A stretch of 64,000 nucleotides of DNA from Loktanella sp. S4079 (GCF_000967725.1 NZ_JXYE01000007.1:116598-180597); one strand, 5' to 3'. Shown: positions 8,823 to 18,302, counted from the first letter of the stretch. Program-made: numbers and translations. Notes: generated from the sequence alone by a model not told the origin.

Positions 8823-10337
8823 TTACATGACGGCTCCGATTTGCCATGGCACGAACTCCACCCCGCCATAGCCTAGCTCTTCGCTTTTGGTTTTTTCCCC
8901 CGACGCAACCCGAATGAATAATTCAAATAGATCGCGTCCCTTTTCCTCGATCGAGACGCCATCAGTAACGATATCACCACAATTCATATCCATATCGTCA
9001 GACAGGCGGGCATACATTTCGCTATTCGTTGCGATCTTGATCCCCGGTGTGGGCATGTAGCCTGACACAGAACCGCGGCCTGTCGTAAATGCGATCAGAT
9101 TCGCGCCAGAGGCCACCTGTCCCGTCACAGAACAGGGATCAAATCCAGGGCTATCCATAAAGACAAACCCTGACGTGGTGATCTTTTCGGCGAATTTGTA
9201 AACATCGGACAAAGGGGCGCTGCCACTCTTGGCGACAGCACCCAACGATTTTTCTAAAATCGTTGTAAGCCCGCCGCGCTTGTTGCCGGGGCTGGGGTTA
9301 TTATCCATCTCACCACCGTTACGCGCACAGTAGTCCTCCCACCAATGCACACGATCAATCAGCTTTTGTCCGACCGCAGCCGAGACCGCCCGCCGCGTCA
9401 AAAGATGCTCTGCCCCGTAGATTTCAGATGTCTCGGATAGGATCGTTGTACCGCCGTGCCGGACCAGCAAATCCGACGCGGCCCCCAAAGCCGGGTTCGC
9501 CGTAATCCCAGAATAGCCATCCGAGCCGCCACATTGCATGCCTACAGTTATCTTGGATACCGGGGCGGGTGCTCGCGCGACCTCATTCGCGAGGGCCGCC
9601 ACACCGTGAAGTTGCTCAAGCCCTTTTTCGATGGTCTTGCGTGTGCCGCCCTCTTGTTGGATCGTCATATAGCGCAATGCGCCATCGGCCCGAATAGGGC
9701 GTCCATCCACCAGCGCGGAGAGCTGCATCACCTCGCACCCGAGACCAATTAACAGGATCCCCCCAAAGTTGGGGTGACAGGCATAGCCAGACAGGGTGCG
9801 AAAGAGCGCATCATAACCTTCGTTCTCGCCCGACATGCCACAGCCCGTGCCATGTGTGATTGGAACGATGCCGTCCACATTAGGATAGGCATCAAGCAAG
9901 CCAGTCTTATCTGCCGCTTCGGCGATGAATTTGGCCACCGAGCCCGAGCAGTTCACCGAAGTGAGGATGCCAATATAATTGCGCGTTCCAACCCGACCGT
10001 CCGCACGAGGATAACCCAAGAAGGTGCGCTCTTCTTTGATTGGTGGCAGCTCGCGTACTTCGCTTGCGAATGCGTAATCTTGCGCGTGCTCGCCCATGCC
10101 AAGGTTCTGCACATGCACGTGTTCACCTGCAGCGATGTCCTGCTTTGCCTGACCAATGGTTTGCCCGTAGCGGATAACTTTGTGACCGGCGGCAATGGGT
10201 CTACGCGCGATTTTGTGCCCCTGTTGTACCGACTGCACCAATGGCACGGCGACACCGGGAACCGTTGTACCAGCTTTCAAATCTGCAAGGGCGATCACGA
10301 TATTATCGTCGTCGTGAAGGCAGATCACTTGGGGCAT
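8823..10337 (-). CDS. UxaA-family dehydratase, probable L-fuconate dehydratase
   Basis: A 504-residue altronate-dehydratase-family protein. An N-terminal SAF domain (about 1-90, 'IARRPIAAGHKVIRYGQTIG') is fused to the UxaA catalytic domain with 'YPRADGRVGTRNYIGI', 'HGTGCGM' and 'MQCGGSDGYSGITANPALG' type segments. The conserved His/Cys residues likely hold the iron used in dehydration. The start at 10337 is the first gene of the minus-strand operon. UxaA-family proteins serve as the fuconate dehydratase candidate in the Campylobacter jejuni fucose locus, where N- and C-terminal parts are separate genes; other bacteria use an enolase-superfamily FucD, which I do not see here. Altronate or galactarate dehydration is the alternative. 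Confidence 0.82.
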   Translation of the reverse strand: MPQVICLHDDDNIVIALADLKAGTTVPGVAVPLVQSVQQGHKIARRPIAAGHKVIRYGQTIGQAKQDIAAGEHVHVQNLGMGEHAQDYAFASEVRELPPIKEERTFLGYPRADGRVGTRNYIGILTSVNCSGSVAKFIAEAADKTGLLDAYPNVDGIVPITHGTGCGMSGENEGYDALFRTLSGYACHPNFGGILLIGLGCEVMQLSALVDGRPIRADGALRYMTIQQEGGTRKTIEKGLEQLHGVAALANEVARAPAPVSKITVGMQCGGSDGYSGITANPALGAASDLLVRHGGTTILSETSEIYGAEHLLTRRAVSAAVGQKLIDRVHWWEDYCARNGGEMDNNPSPGNKRGGLTTILEKSLGAVAKSGSAPLSDVYKFAEKITTSGFVFMDSPGFDPCSVTGQVASGANLIAFTTGRGSVSGYMPTPGIKIATNSEMYARLSDDMDMNCGDIVTDGVSIEEKGRDLFELFIRVASGEKTKSEELGYGGVEFVPWQIGAVM

Positions 10338-10383
10338 ACTGGCGTCCTATGCTGGCATATAGAATTTCGTTAAAACAAAATCA

Positions 10384-10421
10384 CAATTAGCTTTACATGT
10401 TGCATATGTCAACTAACATGT
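10384..10421. promoter_or_regulatory. Divergent control region: candidate promoter and FadR-type operator
   Basis: Between the divergent dehydratase and regulator genes, GTTG-N7-CAAC (10399-10413, centre CATATGT) forms an imperfect palindrome of the kind bound by FCD-type GntR regulators. It is flanked by two copies of ACATGT (10395-10400, 10416-10421). On the minus strand TTGACA (10407-10412) overlaps the palindrome, with TAATTG 17 nt downstream (10384-10389) as a weak -10. A repressor bound here would cover the -35. A second palindrome, TATGC-TG-GCATA, lies at 10348-10359 near the dehydratase start. Confidence 0.5.
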
Positions 10422-10442
10422 CAGTTGAAGTTGGAGAAGAAA

Positions 10443-11150
10443 TTGGCCCAGATCACAAATATCAACGTGGATGCTTTGACGGATATTGAACAGCTCGACG
10501 GCCCACTGTCGCAACGGGTCTATACCGCACTGCGCACTGCCATTCTGGACATGAAACTGGAACCCGGCGCAGTTTTACGCAAAGCAGCGATTTGTGAGCA
10601 ATTTGGTGTTTCGCGCTCGCCCGTGGCAGAGGCGCTAACGCGATTGTCGGGCGATGGGTTGGTTGATGTGATCCCGCAGTCTGCCACGCGCGTCACGCGG
10701 TTTTCGCTCGATGAAATCCGCGAAGAGTGTTTTTTGCGTGATGCTGTCGAAGTCGCTGCCGTCAAGCGGGTCGCAACGATCCGCACCGACGAACAGCTTG
10801 CCCAGTTGACGCGGAACCTGCGTCTGCAAGGGCTGCTCGTCGAGGATCAGGATTTTCACGGATTTTTTGAAGCTGACGAAGCCTTTCACAAGATGTTGCT
10901 GGAATTTACGGGATTTCGATCAGTCGCCGCAATCGCCGGTCAACTTGCGTTGCAATTGCGCCGTGTCAGAATGCTAGTTCTACCCGAGACAGGGCGCCCC
11001 GCCGAAACAATCAAAGAGCATACTGCCATTCTTGACGCGATCCGCGCGCAAGATCCCGACACGGCCGGAAGCGCCATGCGTTTTCACCTTGGGCAATTGA
11101 TCAACCGGATCGAACCGCTTGAAAAACAGCACCCAGACTATTTCCGATAG
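10443..11150 (+). CDS. GntR-family (FadR/FCD) transcriptional regulator of the sugar regulon
   Basis: About 235 residues. An N-terminal winged helix (LSQRVYTALRTAILDMKL...LRKAAICEQFGVSRSPVAEALTRLS) is followed by an FCD effector domain whose metal-binding His residues are visible in 'EAFHKMLLEF', 'KEHTAILDAI' and 'MRFHLGQLI'. No ATG exists in frame upstream. I favour the TTG at 10443, 6 nt after GGAG; a TTG at 10425 is possible. It is divergent from the dehydratase operon and 15 nt ahead of the aldo/keto reductase, so it most likely represses both arms through the palindrome at 10399-10413, released by a sugar acid. Confidence 0.87.
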   Translation: MAQITNINVDALTDIEQLDGPLSQRVYTALRTAILDMKLEPGAVLRKAAICEQFGVSRSPVAEALTRLSGDGLVDVIPQSATRVTRFSLDEIREECFLRDAVEVAAVKRVATIRTDEQLAQLTRNLRLQGLLVEDQDFHGFFEADEAFHKMLLEFTGFRSVAAIAGQLALQLRRVRMLVLPETGRPAETIKEHTAILDAIRAQDPDTAGSAMRFHLGQLINRIEPLEKQHPDYFR

Positions 11151-11165
11151 CCCTCAGGAGATGAC

Positions 11166-12209
11166 ATGCACGTTCAAAGGTCTCACTCGCTGAATAGCCG
11201 CACGCAGCGACCGATCAATCTGACCACGATGGGATTTGGCAGCGCGCCTTTGGGCAACCTTTACCAAGAAATGAGCGAAGACACCGCCAAGGCGACGTTG
11301 GAGGCGGCAATCGACGCTGGCATTCGCTATTTTGATACTGCGCCATTTTATGGTCTCGGCCTGTCAGAAGAACGGATCGGACGCGCATTGCATGACCGTG
11401 ATGATATTGTGCTCTCTACCAAAGTTGGTCGTATTCTCACCGATTGCCCGCCAAACGAAGCGACACCTGAAATGTTCGTCAATGTGCCCGCTCGACGGGT
11501 TTCGTTCGACTACTCCTATGACGGAATTATGCGCAGCTATCTAGCGAGCATGCATCGGTTGGGTGAACGCAAACCGGACATATTGCTGTTGCACGACATT
11601 GATCCCGGCACGCATGGTCAGGCCGTTTCGGACAAGCATTTGAATGATTTGTTTTGCCATGGTGGCTACACGGCATTGGACGAATTGCGCAGCTCTGGTG
11701 AAATTGGCGCGATCGGCGCGGGCGTGAATGATTGGCGCATCTGCGAAAAACTGATGCAAGAGGCACCCTTTGACTGCTTTCTGCTGGCTGGTCGTTACAC
11801 CCTATTGGAACAAGAAGCCCTAGATAGCTTTTTACCGCGCTGCGTATCTGATGATGTGGGGATCATTCTGGGTGGACCGTATAATTCGGGTATCCTTGCC
11901 ACCGGGGCGACCCCCGGCGCACGCTACAACTACGCACCTGCACCGCCTGAAATCATCGAACGCGTGCAACAAATTGAACAGATATGCGCGACACATGACG
12001 TCCCGCTGATCGCTGCGGCTTTGCAATTCGTCATGGGGCACCCCGCTGTCCGTAGCGTTATACCAGGGGCCGCGACCCCCGACGAAATCGCAAACAACGT
12101 TGCGCTTTTCGATATGCCTATCCCAAGCGGACTTTGGACCGATCTTAAGTCTGCCGGACTCATCCGCGATGACGCGCCTACGCCAAAAGGAAACGAAGAT
12201 GCTATATAA
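11166..12209 (+). CDS. Aldo/keto reductase, probable L-fucose (D-threo-aldose) 1-dehydrogenase
   Basis: A 347-residue TIM-barrel aldo/keto reductase of the D-threo-aldose dehydrogenase group. The catalytic tetrad is visible as D in 'YFDTAPFYG', Y in the same motif, K in 'VLSTKVGR' and H in 'ILLLHDIDPG'. AGGAGA precedes the ATG at 11166. Members of this group oxidise L-fucose, D-arabinose or L-galactose to the lactone with NAD(P)+. Next to a FucU-type mutarotase and a fuconolactonase-like gene it supplies the first oxidative step. It overlaps the mutarotase gene by 11 nt. Confidence 0.85.
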   Translation: MHVQRSHSLNSRTQRPINLTTMGFGSAPLGNLYQEMSEDTAKATLEAAIDAGIRYFDTAPFYGLGLSEERIGRALHDRDDIVLSTKVGRILTDCPPNEATPEMFVNVPARRVSFDYSYDGIMRSYLASMHRLGERKPDILLLHDIDPGTHGQAVSDKHLNDLFCHGGYTALDELRSSGEIGAIGAGVNDWRICEKLMQEAPFDCFLLAGRYTLLEQEALDSFLPRCVSDDVGIILGGPYNSGILATGATPGARYNYAPAPPEIIERVQQIEQICATHDVPLIAAALQFVMGHPAVRSVIPGAATPDEIANNVALFDMPIPSGLWTDLKSAGLIRDDAPTPKGNEDAI

Positions 12210-12615
12210 CATCCCGCCGATCCTATCACCTGATCTATTATGGACTTTACGCGCAATGGGGCACGGCGACGAGATTGTCATTGCGGACGCCAATTTTCCG
12301 GCCGAAGGGCTAGGCCCCCGCTGTCTGCGCCTCGACGGGATCAGCGCAACTGATGTGCTCAAGGCAATCGTGGGCCTTATGCCCTTGGACAATTTTGTCA
12401 CGACGCCAGCGCATACAATGCAGGTCGTCAACGAACCGGACGCCGTTCCCGAAATTGTCGCAACCTTTCGTACGCTTATTCCAAACCATTCCGTCGGTAC
12501 ACTTGAACGATTTGCCTTTTATGATCGCGCAGCCAAGGCCTTTGCCGTGGTGCAAACTGGGGAAACGCGACTTTATGGGAACATCATACTCACCAAAGGC
12601 GTAATCGGATCATGA
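12199..12615 (+). CDS. fucU: RbsD/FucU-family sugar mutarotase
   Basis: A 138-residue RbsD/FucU protein (family about 130-155). It has 'LLWTLRAMGHGDEIVIADANFPA', the His/Asp-bearing segment typical of the family, and ends with a 'AFAVVQTGETRLYGNIILTKG' region. FucU interconverts alpha and beta anomers of L-fucose, which presents the right anomer to the dehydrogenase. The start at 12199 lies inside the end of the aldo/keto reductase gene with AAAAGGAAACGAAG upstream. Its stop overlaps the lactonase start (ATGA). Its presence is the strongest pointer to fucose rather than to an already acidic sugar. Confidence 0.88.
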   Translation: MLYNIPPILSPDLLWTLRAMGHGDEIVIADANFPAEGLGPRCLRLDGISATDVLKAIVGLMPLDNFVTTPAHTMQVVNEPDAVPEIVATFRTLIPNHSVGTLERFAFYDRAAKAFAVVQTGETRLYGNIILTKGVIGS

Positions 12616-13427
12616 AGATCGACGCGCATCAGCATTTTTGGAAACTGTCGCGCGGGGACTATGGCTGGCTGACTCCTGATTTACGCGCGCTTTATCGGGA
12701 TTATGGCCCCTCTGATCTAATACCACTTCTTAAGCAATGTGGGGTTGATGGCACCCTATTGGTCCAAGCCGCCCCCACTATTGCAGAGACTGAATATCTG
12801 CTGTCGATTGCGGATCAGCACCCCTTTGTCTTGGGCGTCGTCGGCTGGGTCGACTTTGATCATAGTGATGCAACGCAACAAATCGCGAAATTCGCCCAAC
12901 ATCCTAAGCTATGCGGTTTGCGCCCAATGATCCAAGACATTCCTGATAACCAATGGATGCTACGCCCTTCGGTTGGGGCAGCGGTTGACGCGATGATCGC
13001 GCATGATCTGACCTTTGACGCGTTGGTATTGCCTCAACACCTAAAGGTCTTGAACACCTTTATCCAGCGACACCCTAATTTGCGTGTCGTCATTGATCAC
13101 GGGGCAAAGCCGGATATTCGCAATGCTCAGTTCGACGAATGGGCCGCTGACATCGCAGGACTGGCACGAAATGAACAGGTATTTTGCAAACTCTCTGGCC
13201 TTGCGACAGAGGCGCGTTCTGATTGGACACCAGCCGATCTGGCCCCTTACATCGCTCATTTGATCGACAGTTTCGACGCAACGCGCCTGATTTGGGGAAG
13301 CGATTGGCCCGTCGCCACCAGCGCCGTCGGCTATTCCGCTTGGCACGATATGGTGCAGGACTACGCAGGCGAGAACGCCCATTCCATTTTCGGCGCAAAT
13401 GCACAAAGGGCCTATCGCCTGCGGTGA
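12612..13427 (+). CDS. Amidohydrolase 2 family, probable L-fucono-1,5-lactonase
   Basis: A 271-residue metal-dependent hydrolase of the amidohydrolase_2 family. The N-terminus has 'MKIDAHQHFWKL' (H-x-H metal site) and the C-terminus has 'LIWGSDWPVA' with the conserved Asp. This is the family of characterised L-fuconolactonases and L-rhamnonolactonases, which open the sugar lactone to the acid. It is last in the regulator-AKR-mutarotase-lactonase operon, overlapping the mutarotase stop by 4 nt. The substrate is inferred from context. Confidence 0.85.
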   Translation: MKIDAHQHFWKLSRGDYGWLTPDLRALYRDYGPSDLIPLLKQCGVDGTLLVQAAPTIAETEYLLSIADQHPFVLGVVGWVDFDHSDATQQIAKFAQHPKLCGLRPMIQDIPDNQWMLRPSVGAAVDAMIAHDLTFDALVLPQHLKVLNTFIQRHPNLRVVIDHGAKPDIRNAQFDEWAADIAGLARNEQVFCKLSGLATEARSDWTPADLAPYIAHLIDSFDATRLIWGSDWPVATSAVGYSAWHDMVQDYAGENAHSIFGANAQRAYRLR

Positions 13428-13480
13428 TCGCATTGCGCTTTGTGTGAAAACCACGCAAGTTTGCGGCAAGGAGACCCCAT

Positions 13481-14713
13481 TTGATCCGCATCTTACACAC
13501 CGCCGATTTGCATCTTGATTCACCGCTCAAATCGCTGGCCCTACGCGACGAGACAATGCGCGACGTTGTGCAAACTGCGACGCGCACGGCATTTACGCGC
13601 ATCGTTGATGCCGCAATCGCCCAAGATGTCTGTGCCCTATTGATCGCAGGCGATCTATTCGACGGCGCCGCAAGAAGCGCAAAGACAGCAGCCTTCTTGC
13701 TCGGGCAGCTTGATCGCTTGGGTGACGCTGGTGTCCAAGTTTTCTACATCAAAGGAAACCATGACGCCGAAAACCCTCTTACCGGCGAACTTACTCTGCC
13801 CGCCCATGTGCATATCTTTGACGGGCGCGGCGGCAAAGTACAGATCGGCGATACAAACGTCTGGGTCCACGGGGTGAGCTTTAGCGGAAAACATGCTCCC
13901 GAAAGCCTGCTCAACAAATTTAGCACGCCCGTGCCCGACGCGATCAACATTGGTATGCTGCATACGTCACTTGCCGGGGCCGAAGGTCACGACACTTACG
14001 CACCCTGTAGTGAAGCCGAGCTGCGAAATTTCGGGTATGACTATTGGGCGCTTGGCCATATTCACAAACGCAAAGTGTACAGCCAATCACCTTGGATCGT
14101 GATGCCCGGTATTCCGCAGGGGCGTGATATTGGCGAGGCAGGTGAAGGCTCTGCCACGCTTGTCCAGATTGATGGTTCAACGATCAGTGCGTCGGAGATC
14201 CCAACCTCTGCTGTCATCTTTCGCGAAGAGAGCATCGACGTCAGTGAAACAACAGATGACGACACTATGCGCGCTCTTCTACGGACAAGCCTGAATGAGA
14301 TTGCATCTAACACATCAGAAAATGCCATTTTGCGTCTAACCCTGACCGGCAACTCTGCGCGCCACTGGGAACTCTTGCGGGACAAACATCTGTGGACAGA
14401 AACCGCCAAAGACATCGCTGCCCAGACAGGGCGCATTTGGATCGACAAATTACGATTTGACCTCAAGGCTCCGGTCATTGCTGGCAACAGCACCGCAACC
14501 GATGAATTGGCAAGACTGATGGCCGAAATCCAGCAAGAGGATAATTTCGCCAAGGAATTGGACACGATCGTTGATCAAATTTTGTCCGAGTTACCCGCGC
14601 AATCGCGATCAGATCTTTTGCCTGATCCGTCTGCTTTACGCAAACTATCGGCAGAGCTGTCAGACACTGGCGCCGCGCAAATGATTGCCCTTATGAAAGG
14701 GGCCTCGGATTAA
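13481..14713 (+). CDS. yhaO: Metallophosphoesterase, SbcD/Mre11-like (YhaO family)
   Basis: A 410-residue calcineurin-like phosphoesterase. The motifs are in order: 'LHTADLHLDSPL' (D-x-H), 'IAGDLFDGAA' (G-D-x2-D), 'YIKGNHDAENP' (G-N-H-D) and 'WALGHIHKRK' (G-H-x-H). The start is a TTG at 13481, 7 nt after AAGGAG. This domain order and size match YhaO, the SbcD-like partner of the YhaN ATPase. The two genes share a TAATG junction and are surely co-transcribed. A Mre11-like nuclease acting on DNA ends or hairpins is expected; a repair role is inferred, not shown. Confidence 0.86.
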   Translation: MIRILHTADLHLDSPLKSLALRDETMRDVVQTATRTAFTRIVDAAIAQDVCALLIAGDLFDGAARSAKTAAFLLGQLDRLGDAGVQVFYIKGNHDAENPLTGELTLPAHVHIFDGRGGKVQIGDTNVWVHGVSFSGKHAPESLLNKFSTPVPDAINIGMLHTSLAGAEGHDTYAPCSEAELRNFGYDYWALGHIHKRKVYSQSPWIVMPGIPQGRDIGEAGEGSATLVQIDGSTISASEIPTSAVIFREESIDVSETTDDDTMRALLRTSLNEIASNTSENAILRLTLTGNSARHWELLRDKHLWTETAKDIAAQTGRIWIDKLRFDLKAPVIAGNSTATDELARLMAEIQQEDNFAKELDTIVDQILSELPAQSRSDLLPDPSALRKLSAELSDTGAAQMIALMKGASD

Positions 14714-17700
14714 TGCGTCTTCGTCAACTTAGCTTGGATTTCTTTGGACACTTCGCAGGCAAGTCCTATGATTTTGGTCCCCGCCGCGAAGGCGCCGCCG
14801 ATTTTCACATTATCCACGGCCCGAATGAGGCCGGTAAAACCACAACGATGGAGGCATATCTTCGGCTGATCTACGGGTTCGCAGCACGTGAACCCTATGA
14901 TTTCCAGCACCAGCGCAAAAACTTGCGGGTCTCGGGGACATTTGAAACCACAAACGGGGATCTATCGTTCAGTCGCCTGCCAACGCGTAGCGGATCGCTA
15001 GTGGACGCCAACGGCAATACTCTTGCTCAAAGCGCGATTGATGCCCACCTCGGCGGGTTGCAAATGGTCGACTATCGTAAACTGCTCTGCCTTGATGACC
15101 AGACCATCGAACAGGGCGGCGAAGAGATCGCCAACAGCAAGGGTGATATTGGTCGCCTGCTGTTTTCTGCCGCGGCGGGGATCAGTGATCTGAGCGCCGT
15201 ACTTGATCAAGTCGATCAGGACGCCAAGAGCCTCTACCTAAAGCGCGCCAGCAAATCCGAGATGGCCGTTCTCAAGAAAGAGCTTGCAGAGCTGACCGCG
15301 CAGATCAACGCCAATGATGTTCCCGCCGCGACCTACAAAAAACTGCGCCAGGACCTTGCACAAGCCACGCGGACAGAGACCGACATTCGCGCAAAACGCC
15401 AAGAGATCGCCGCCCAACTTTCGGCAGCAAAGGCCAAGCAAAACAGCATCGGGCTATTGCACAAGCTCATTCAAGCCGAAGCGCAGCTCAAACCGCTTGC
15501 CGATTTCCCCAGGGACCTAGAAATCACCACTGATCAGCTCGTGGAGATGCAACTGCTACAGCATGAAACCACAAAGAACCTAGAGCGATTAGAGACAACA
15601 CAGAAAGACGCCCAAGGCGCATTAGACCAGATCGTTCTTCGCGCCGATCTACCAGCCCTAGAGATGGGCATTCATGACCTTGAGGATTTGCGCAATCGCT
15701 ATGTCCCTGCCCAAAATGATTTGCCACGTCGTCGCGCGAAACTGCAAGAAATCGCAACGGATATGCAAGGCGCAGCAATAGAACTGGGTGCGTCTTGCCC
15801 GCCCCAAGAATTAGTTCTACCCGCCTCTGTGCTGGCCGATTTGGATTTAAAACGACAAGCCAAGATTGCTGCGGATCGCACGCTTGCGGAGCAGACAAAA
15901 GAACGCGACACGCTTGCCACGCGGATTGCCCAAGCGCGCGATGCGCTGAGCGGGCATGCGGCAAATAATGCTGACGATCAGGATATTCAGAACATACTAG
16001 ATCGGTTTTCTGTCGATCGGCTTGCCCCGGCATTTGCAAAGGCGAGCGAAGCCATCCGCGCTGCGAATGAACGGTATCGCAATGCGCTGGCCGATCTGGC
16101 CATTGCGGGTCAAGAATTTGAAACTGTCCCGACCTTGGTCGTCCCCGCCAGCGATATCGATACCATCGTGGGACGATACGCTGACACTTCACAAAAAATC
16201 ACCACGACCATGTCAGAGATTGACACTCTACGTGTCGAACTGGCCGCCCAAAATGCGCGTATCCTTCAGATGCAACAAGACGGGAGCCTGATCGACGACG
16301 CAACCGCCCGCGATCAAATCGCGCGCCGTGATGCGCTTTGGCAATCGCACCGCGACACGCTAGATACGCATTCTGCCGACGCCTTTGAGGACGCGTTGAA
16401 GCACACGGATGACATCGCCCAGCAAAGGCTAAGCCAAGCAGCCGACCTTGGGCAATTGCGACAAATTACGCAAAACCGCGACGAAACGGCTGCCCGTCTT
16501 CAAGAGCTGGAAAATCGACACAAACGCCAAACGCAAGATCAGCAAGGTTTGCTCGATGAACTGCACGAAATCGCATCGCAGATGGGATTGAACACGCCCC
16601 CTTCCCCGGACAGCTTGCGCCAGTGGGTAGCGCGAGTTGTGGTCGCGCATGACGCTGCGCAAAACGAGCAACTGGTCCGCAGAACACATGCAGACACGCT
16701 GGGCAAAGCAGAACGCCTCATCGCCGCACTCGCAAAGCATATTGATCTAGATACACCGGATTTCGACACGCTGCTATCCGAAGCAAACCGTCGGGCCGAG
16801 CGTGCACGCGAACACCGCGAGCGTCACAAGAGTGATCAACGTGCCCTTGACGACCTGAACACACAAAAACAACAGCGTGATCAGCAATACAGCGACAGTA
16901 TCGCCCATGCCAAAGCGGCCAGCAACGATTGGCAGCAATTTGTAGCCAAACATCTGAAATCAGCCGTGCAGCCTGCACAACTTGAACGCTCGATCGAACC
17001 GCTGCGCACGTTGCGTGAATTGGGCGAGGCTGCGACGGGTCTGGAACGGCAGATTTCAACGATGAAAGCAGACCAATCTAATTTCGCTGAGCAGGTGGAC
17101 ACACTCGCAACGCGTCATGGTGCGAATGATAGCGGTGATGATCCGCTAGCGACTTACGCCGCTTTGCTTGGCTTACTTCGTGAAGGCCAAGCCGCCCAAA
17201 CTCAACATGCCGATTTGACCCAGACCATCGCCAAAACCGCACAAGAAATTGAGCAGGCAAAAGCGACAATTCGCGAAGTTGCAGATCAGGTTGATGCTAT
17301 CGGCAGGCTCTTCCCCGAACATGTCCAGACCATTACAATTGATGATCTGCGCGCAGCGGTGCGTGACGCCGACAAGGCCAATCAACTTCGCAGTGAAATC
17401 ACTGATCTCGAAACGCAGCTGGGCGTAAACCTAAATATCCCCGACCCCGCCCAAGCGCGCGCCGAGATCGAAGCCGCTGTGCCGAGCGAATTAGATGCTT
17501 TGGTGTCGCAACTGCAATCTGACCTCGACACGACAGAAGGTGATTTTCAAACCGCCATTGCCGCGCGCGGCTCTGCCCAGCGAGATTTACAATCGGTGAC
17601 AGGCGACGGCGTTGTCGCAGAATTGACAGAACGCAAGGCAACTGTTGTGCTGGCGATGCAGGATACCGCCTTGCGATATGCTGAACTGCGGGCTGGGCAC

Positions 17701-18147
17701 CTGTTGGCCCAAGAGGCGATACGCCGTTACCGCGACAGCCACCGCAGCGCGATGATGGATGCAACGCAACAGGCGTTTTGCGACCTGACGAATGGCGCCT
17801 ATACCACGCTCCAAACCACACCCGATGGGGCGAACGAAACGCTTATTGCGATTGATGACGCCGGTCGTGCGAAACAGGCCGGTGACATGTCCAAGGCAAC
17901 ACGGCTACAGCTATATCTCGCGCTGCGTGCTGCCGCCTATGAACAGTTGGTTCAACAAGGCACCAGCCTTCCATTCTTTGGTGACGACATTTTCGAAAGC
18001 TTCGATGAAAACCGCACCAAAGCGGCATGTAAAATGATGGAGCGTATCGGCCATCGCGGACAGGCCATCTATCTGACCCATCACCAGCATGTGGTTGATA
18101 TCGCCCGCGAGGTCTGCGGTGACAGCGTGCGGGTCCACCAAATCTGA
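14713..18147 (+). CDS. yhaN: Large SMC/Rad50-like AAA ATPase (YhaN family)
   Basis: A 1144-residue protein. The N-terminal lobe has Walker A 'GPNEAGKTTTMEAY'; a very long Gln/Ala/Leu/Arg-rich coiled-coil middle runs from about 180 to 1000; the C-terminal lobe has 'FFGDDIFESFDENR' as Walker B and D-loop and 'YLTHHQHVVDIA' as the His switch. This is the YhaN/SbcC-like layout, but no zinc-hook C-x2-C is evident in the middle. With the YhaO-like nuclease it would form a Rad50-Mre11-type DNA-end machine. A weak hairpin (GATCCG/CGGATC, 18151-18174) follows the stop without a T-tract. Confidence 0.87.
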   Translation: MRLRQLSLDFFGHFAGKSYDFGPRREGAADFHIIHGPNEAGKTTTMEAYLRLIYGFAAREPYDFQHQRKNLRVSGTFETTNGDLSFSRLPTRSGSLVDANGNTLAQSAIDAHLGGLQMVDYRKLLCLDDQTIEQGGEEIANSKGDIGRLLFSAAAGISDLSAVLDQVDQDAKSLYLKRASKSEMAVLKKELAELTAQINANDVPAATYKKLRQDLAQATRTETDIRAKRQEIAAQLSAAKAKQNSIGLLHKLIQAEAQLKPLADFPRDLEITTDQLVEMQLLQHETTKNLERLETTQKDAQGALDQIVLRADLPALEMGIHDLEDLRNRYVPAQNDLPRRRAKLQEIATDMQGAAIELGASCPPQELVLPASVLADLDLKRQAKIAADRTLAEQTKERDTLATRIAQARDALSGHAANNADDQDIQNILDRFSVDRLAPAFAKASEAIRAANERYRNALADLAIAGQEFETVPTLVVPASDIDTIVGRYADTSQKITTTMSEIDTLRVELAAQNARILQMQQDGSLIDDATARDQIARRDALWQSHRDTLDTHSADAFEDALKHTDDIAQQRLSQAADLGQLRQITQNRDETAARLQELENRHKRQTQDQQGLLDELHEIASQMGLNTPPSPDSLRQWVARVVVAHDAAQNEQLVRRTHADTLGKAERLIAALAKHIDLDTPDFDTLLSEANRRAERAREHRERHKSDQRALDDLNTQKQQRDQQYSDSIAHAKAASNDWQQFVAKHLKSAVQPAQLERSIEPLRTLRELGEAATGLERQISTMKADQSNFAEQVDTLATRHGANDSGDDPLATYAALLGLLREGQAAQTQHADLTQTIAKTAQEIEQAKATIREVADQVDAIGRLFPEHVQTITIDDLRAAVRDADKANQLRSEITDLETQLGVNLNIPDPAQARAEIEAAVPSELDALVSQLQSDLDTTEGDFQTAIAARGSAQRDLQSVTGDGVVAELTERKATVVLAMQDTALRYAELRAGHLLAQEAIRRYRDSHRSAMMDATQQAFCDLTNGAYTTLQTTPDGANETLIAIDDAGRAKQAGDMSKATRLQLYLALRAAAYEQLVQQGTSLPFFGDDIFESFDENRTKAACKMMERIGHRGQAIYLTHHQHVVDIAREVCGDSVRVHQI

Positions 18148-18302
18148 TCTGATCCGCGACGCAGGTGTCGGATCGGAAATCTAGAAGTGTCTATTCCAGC
18201 GCCTCAGGCGTCGCTTTGATATAGTCAAGGCAGCGCAATCGGCATTATCACCAACGTCAAACCCGACCAAACGCGGTCTGAATAAGCCGGAGCACTATTG
18301 CC

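Noticed and set aside
15524..16192. 222-residue minus-strand ORF inside yhaN
   Set aside because: Antisense shadow of a long GC-biased coiled-coil gene; no recognisable domain, no ribosome site, and yhaN reads through without break.
18148..18302. Riboswitch before purU
   Set aside because: The 155-nt leader shows only one weak 6-bp hairpin and none of the conserved cores of folate, glycine or purine riboswitches that I could recognise.
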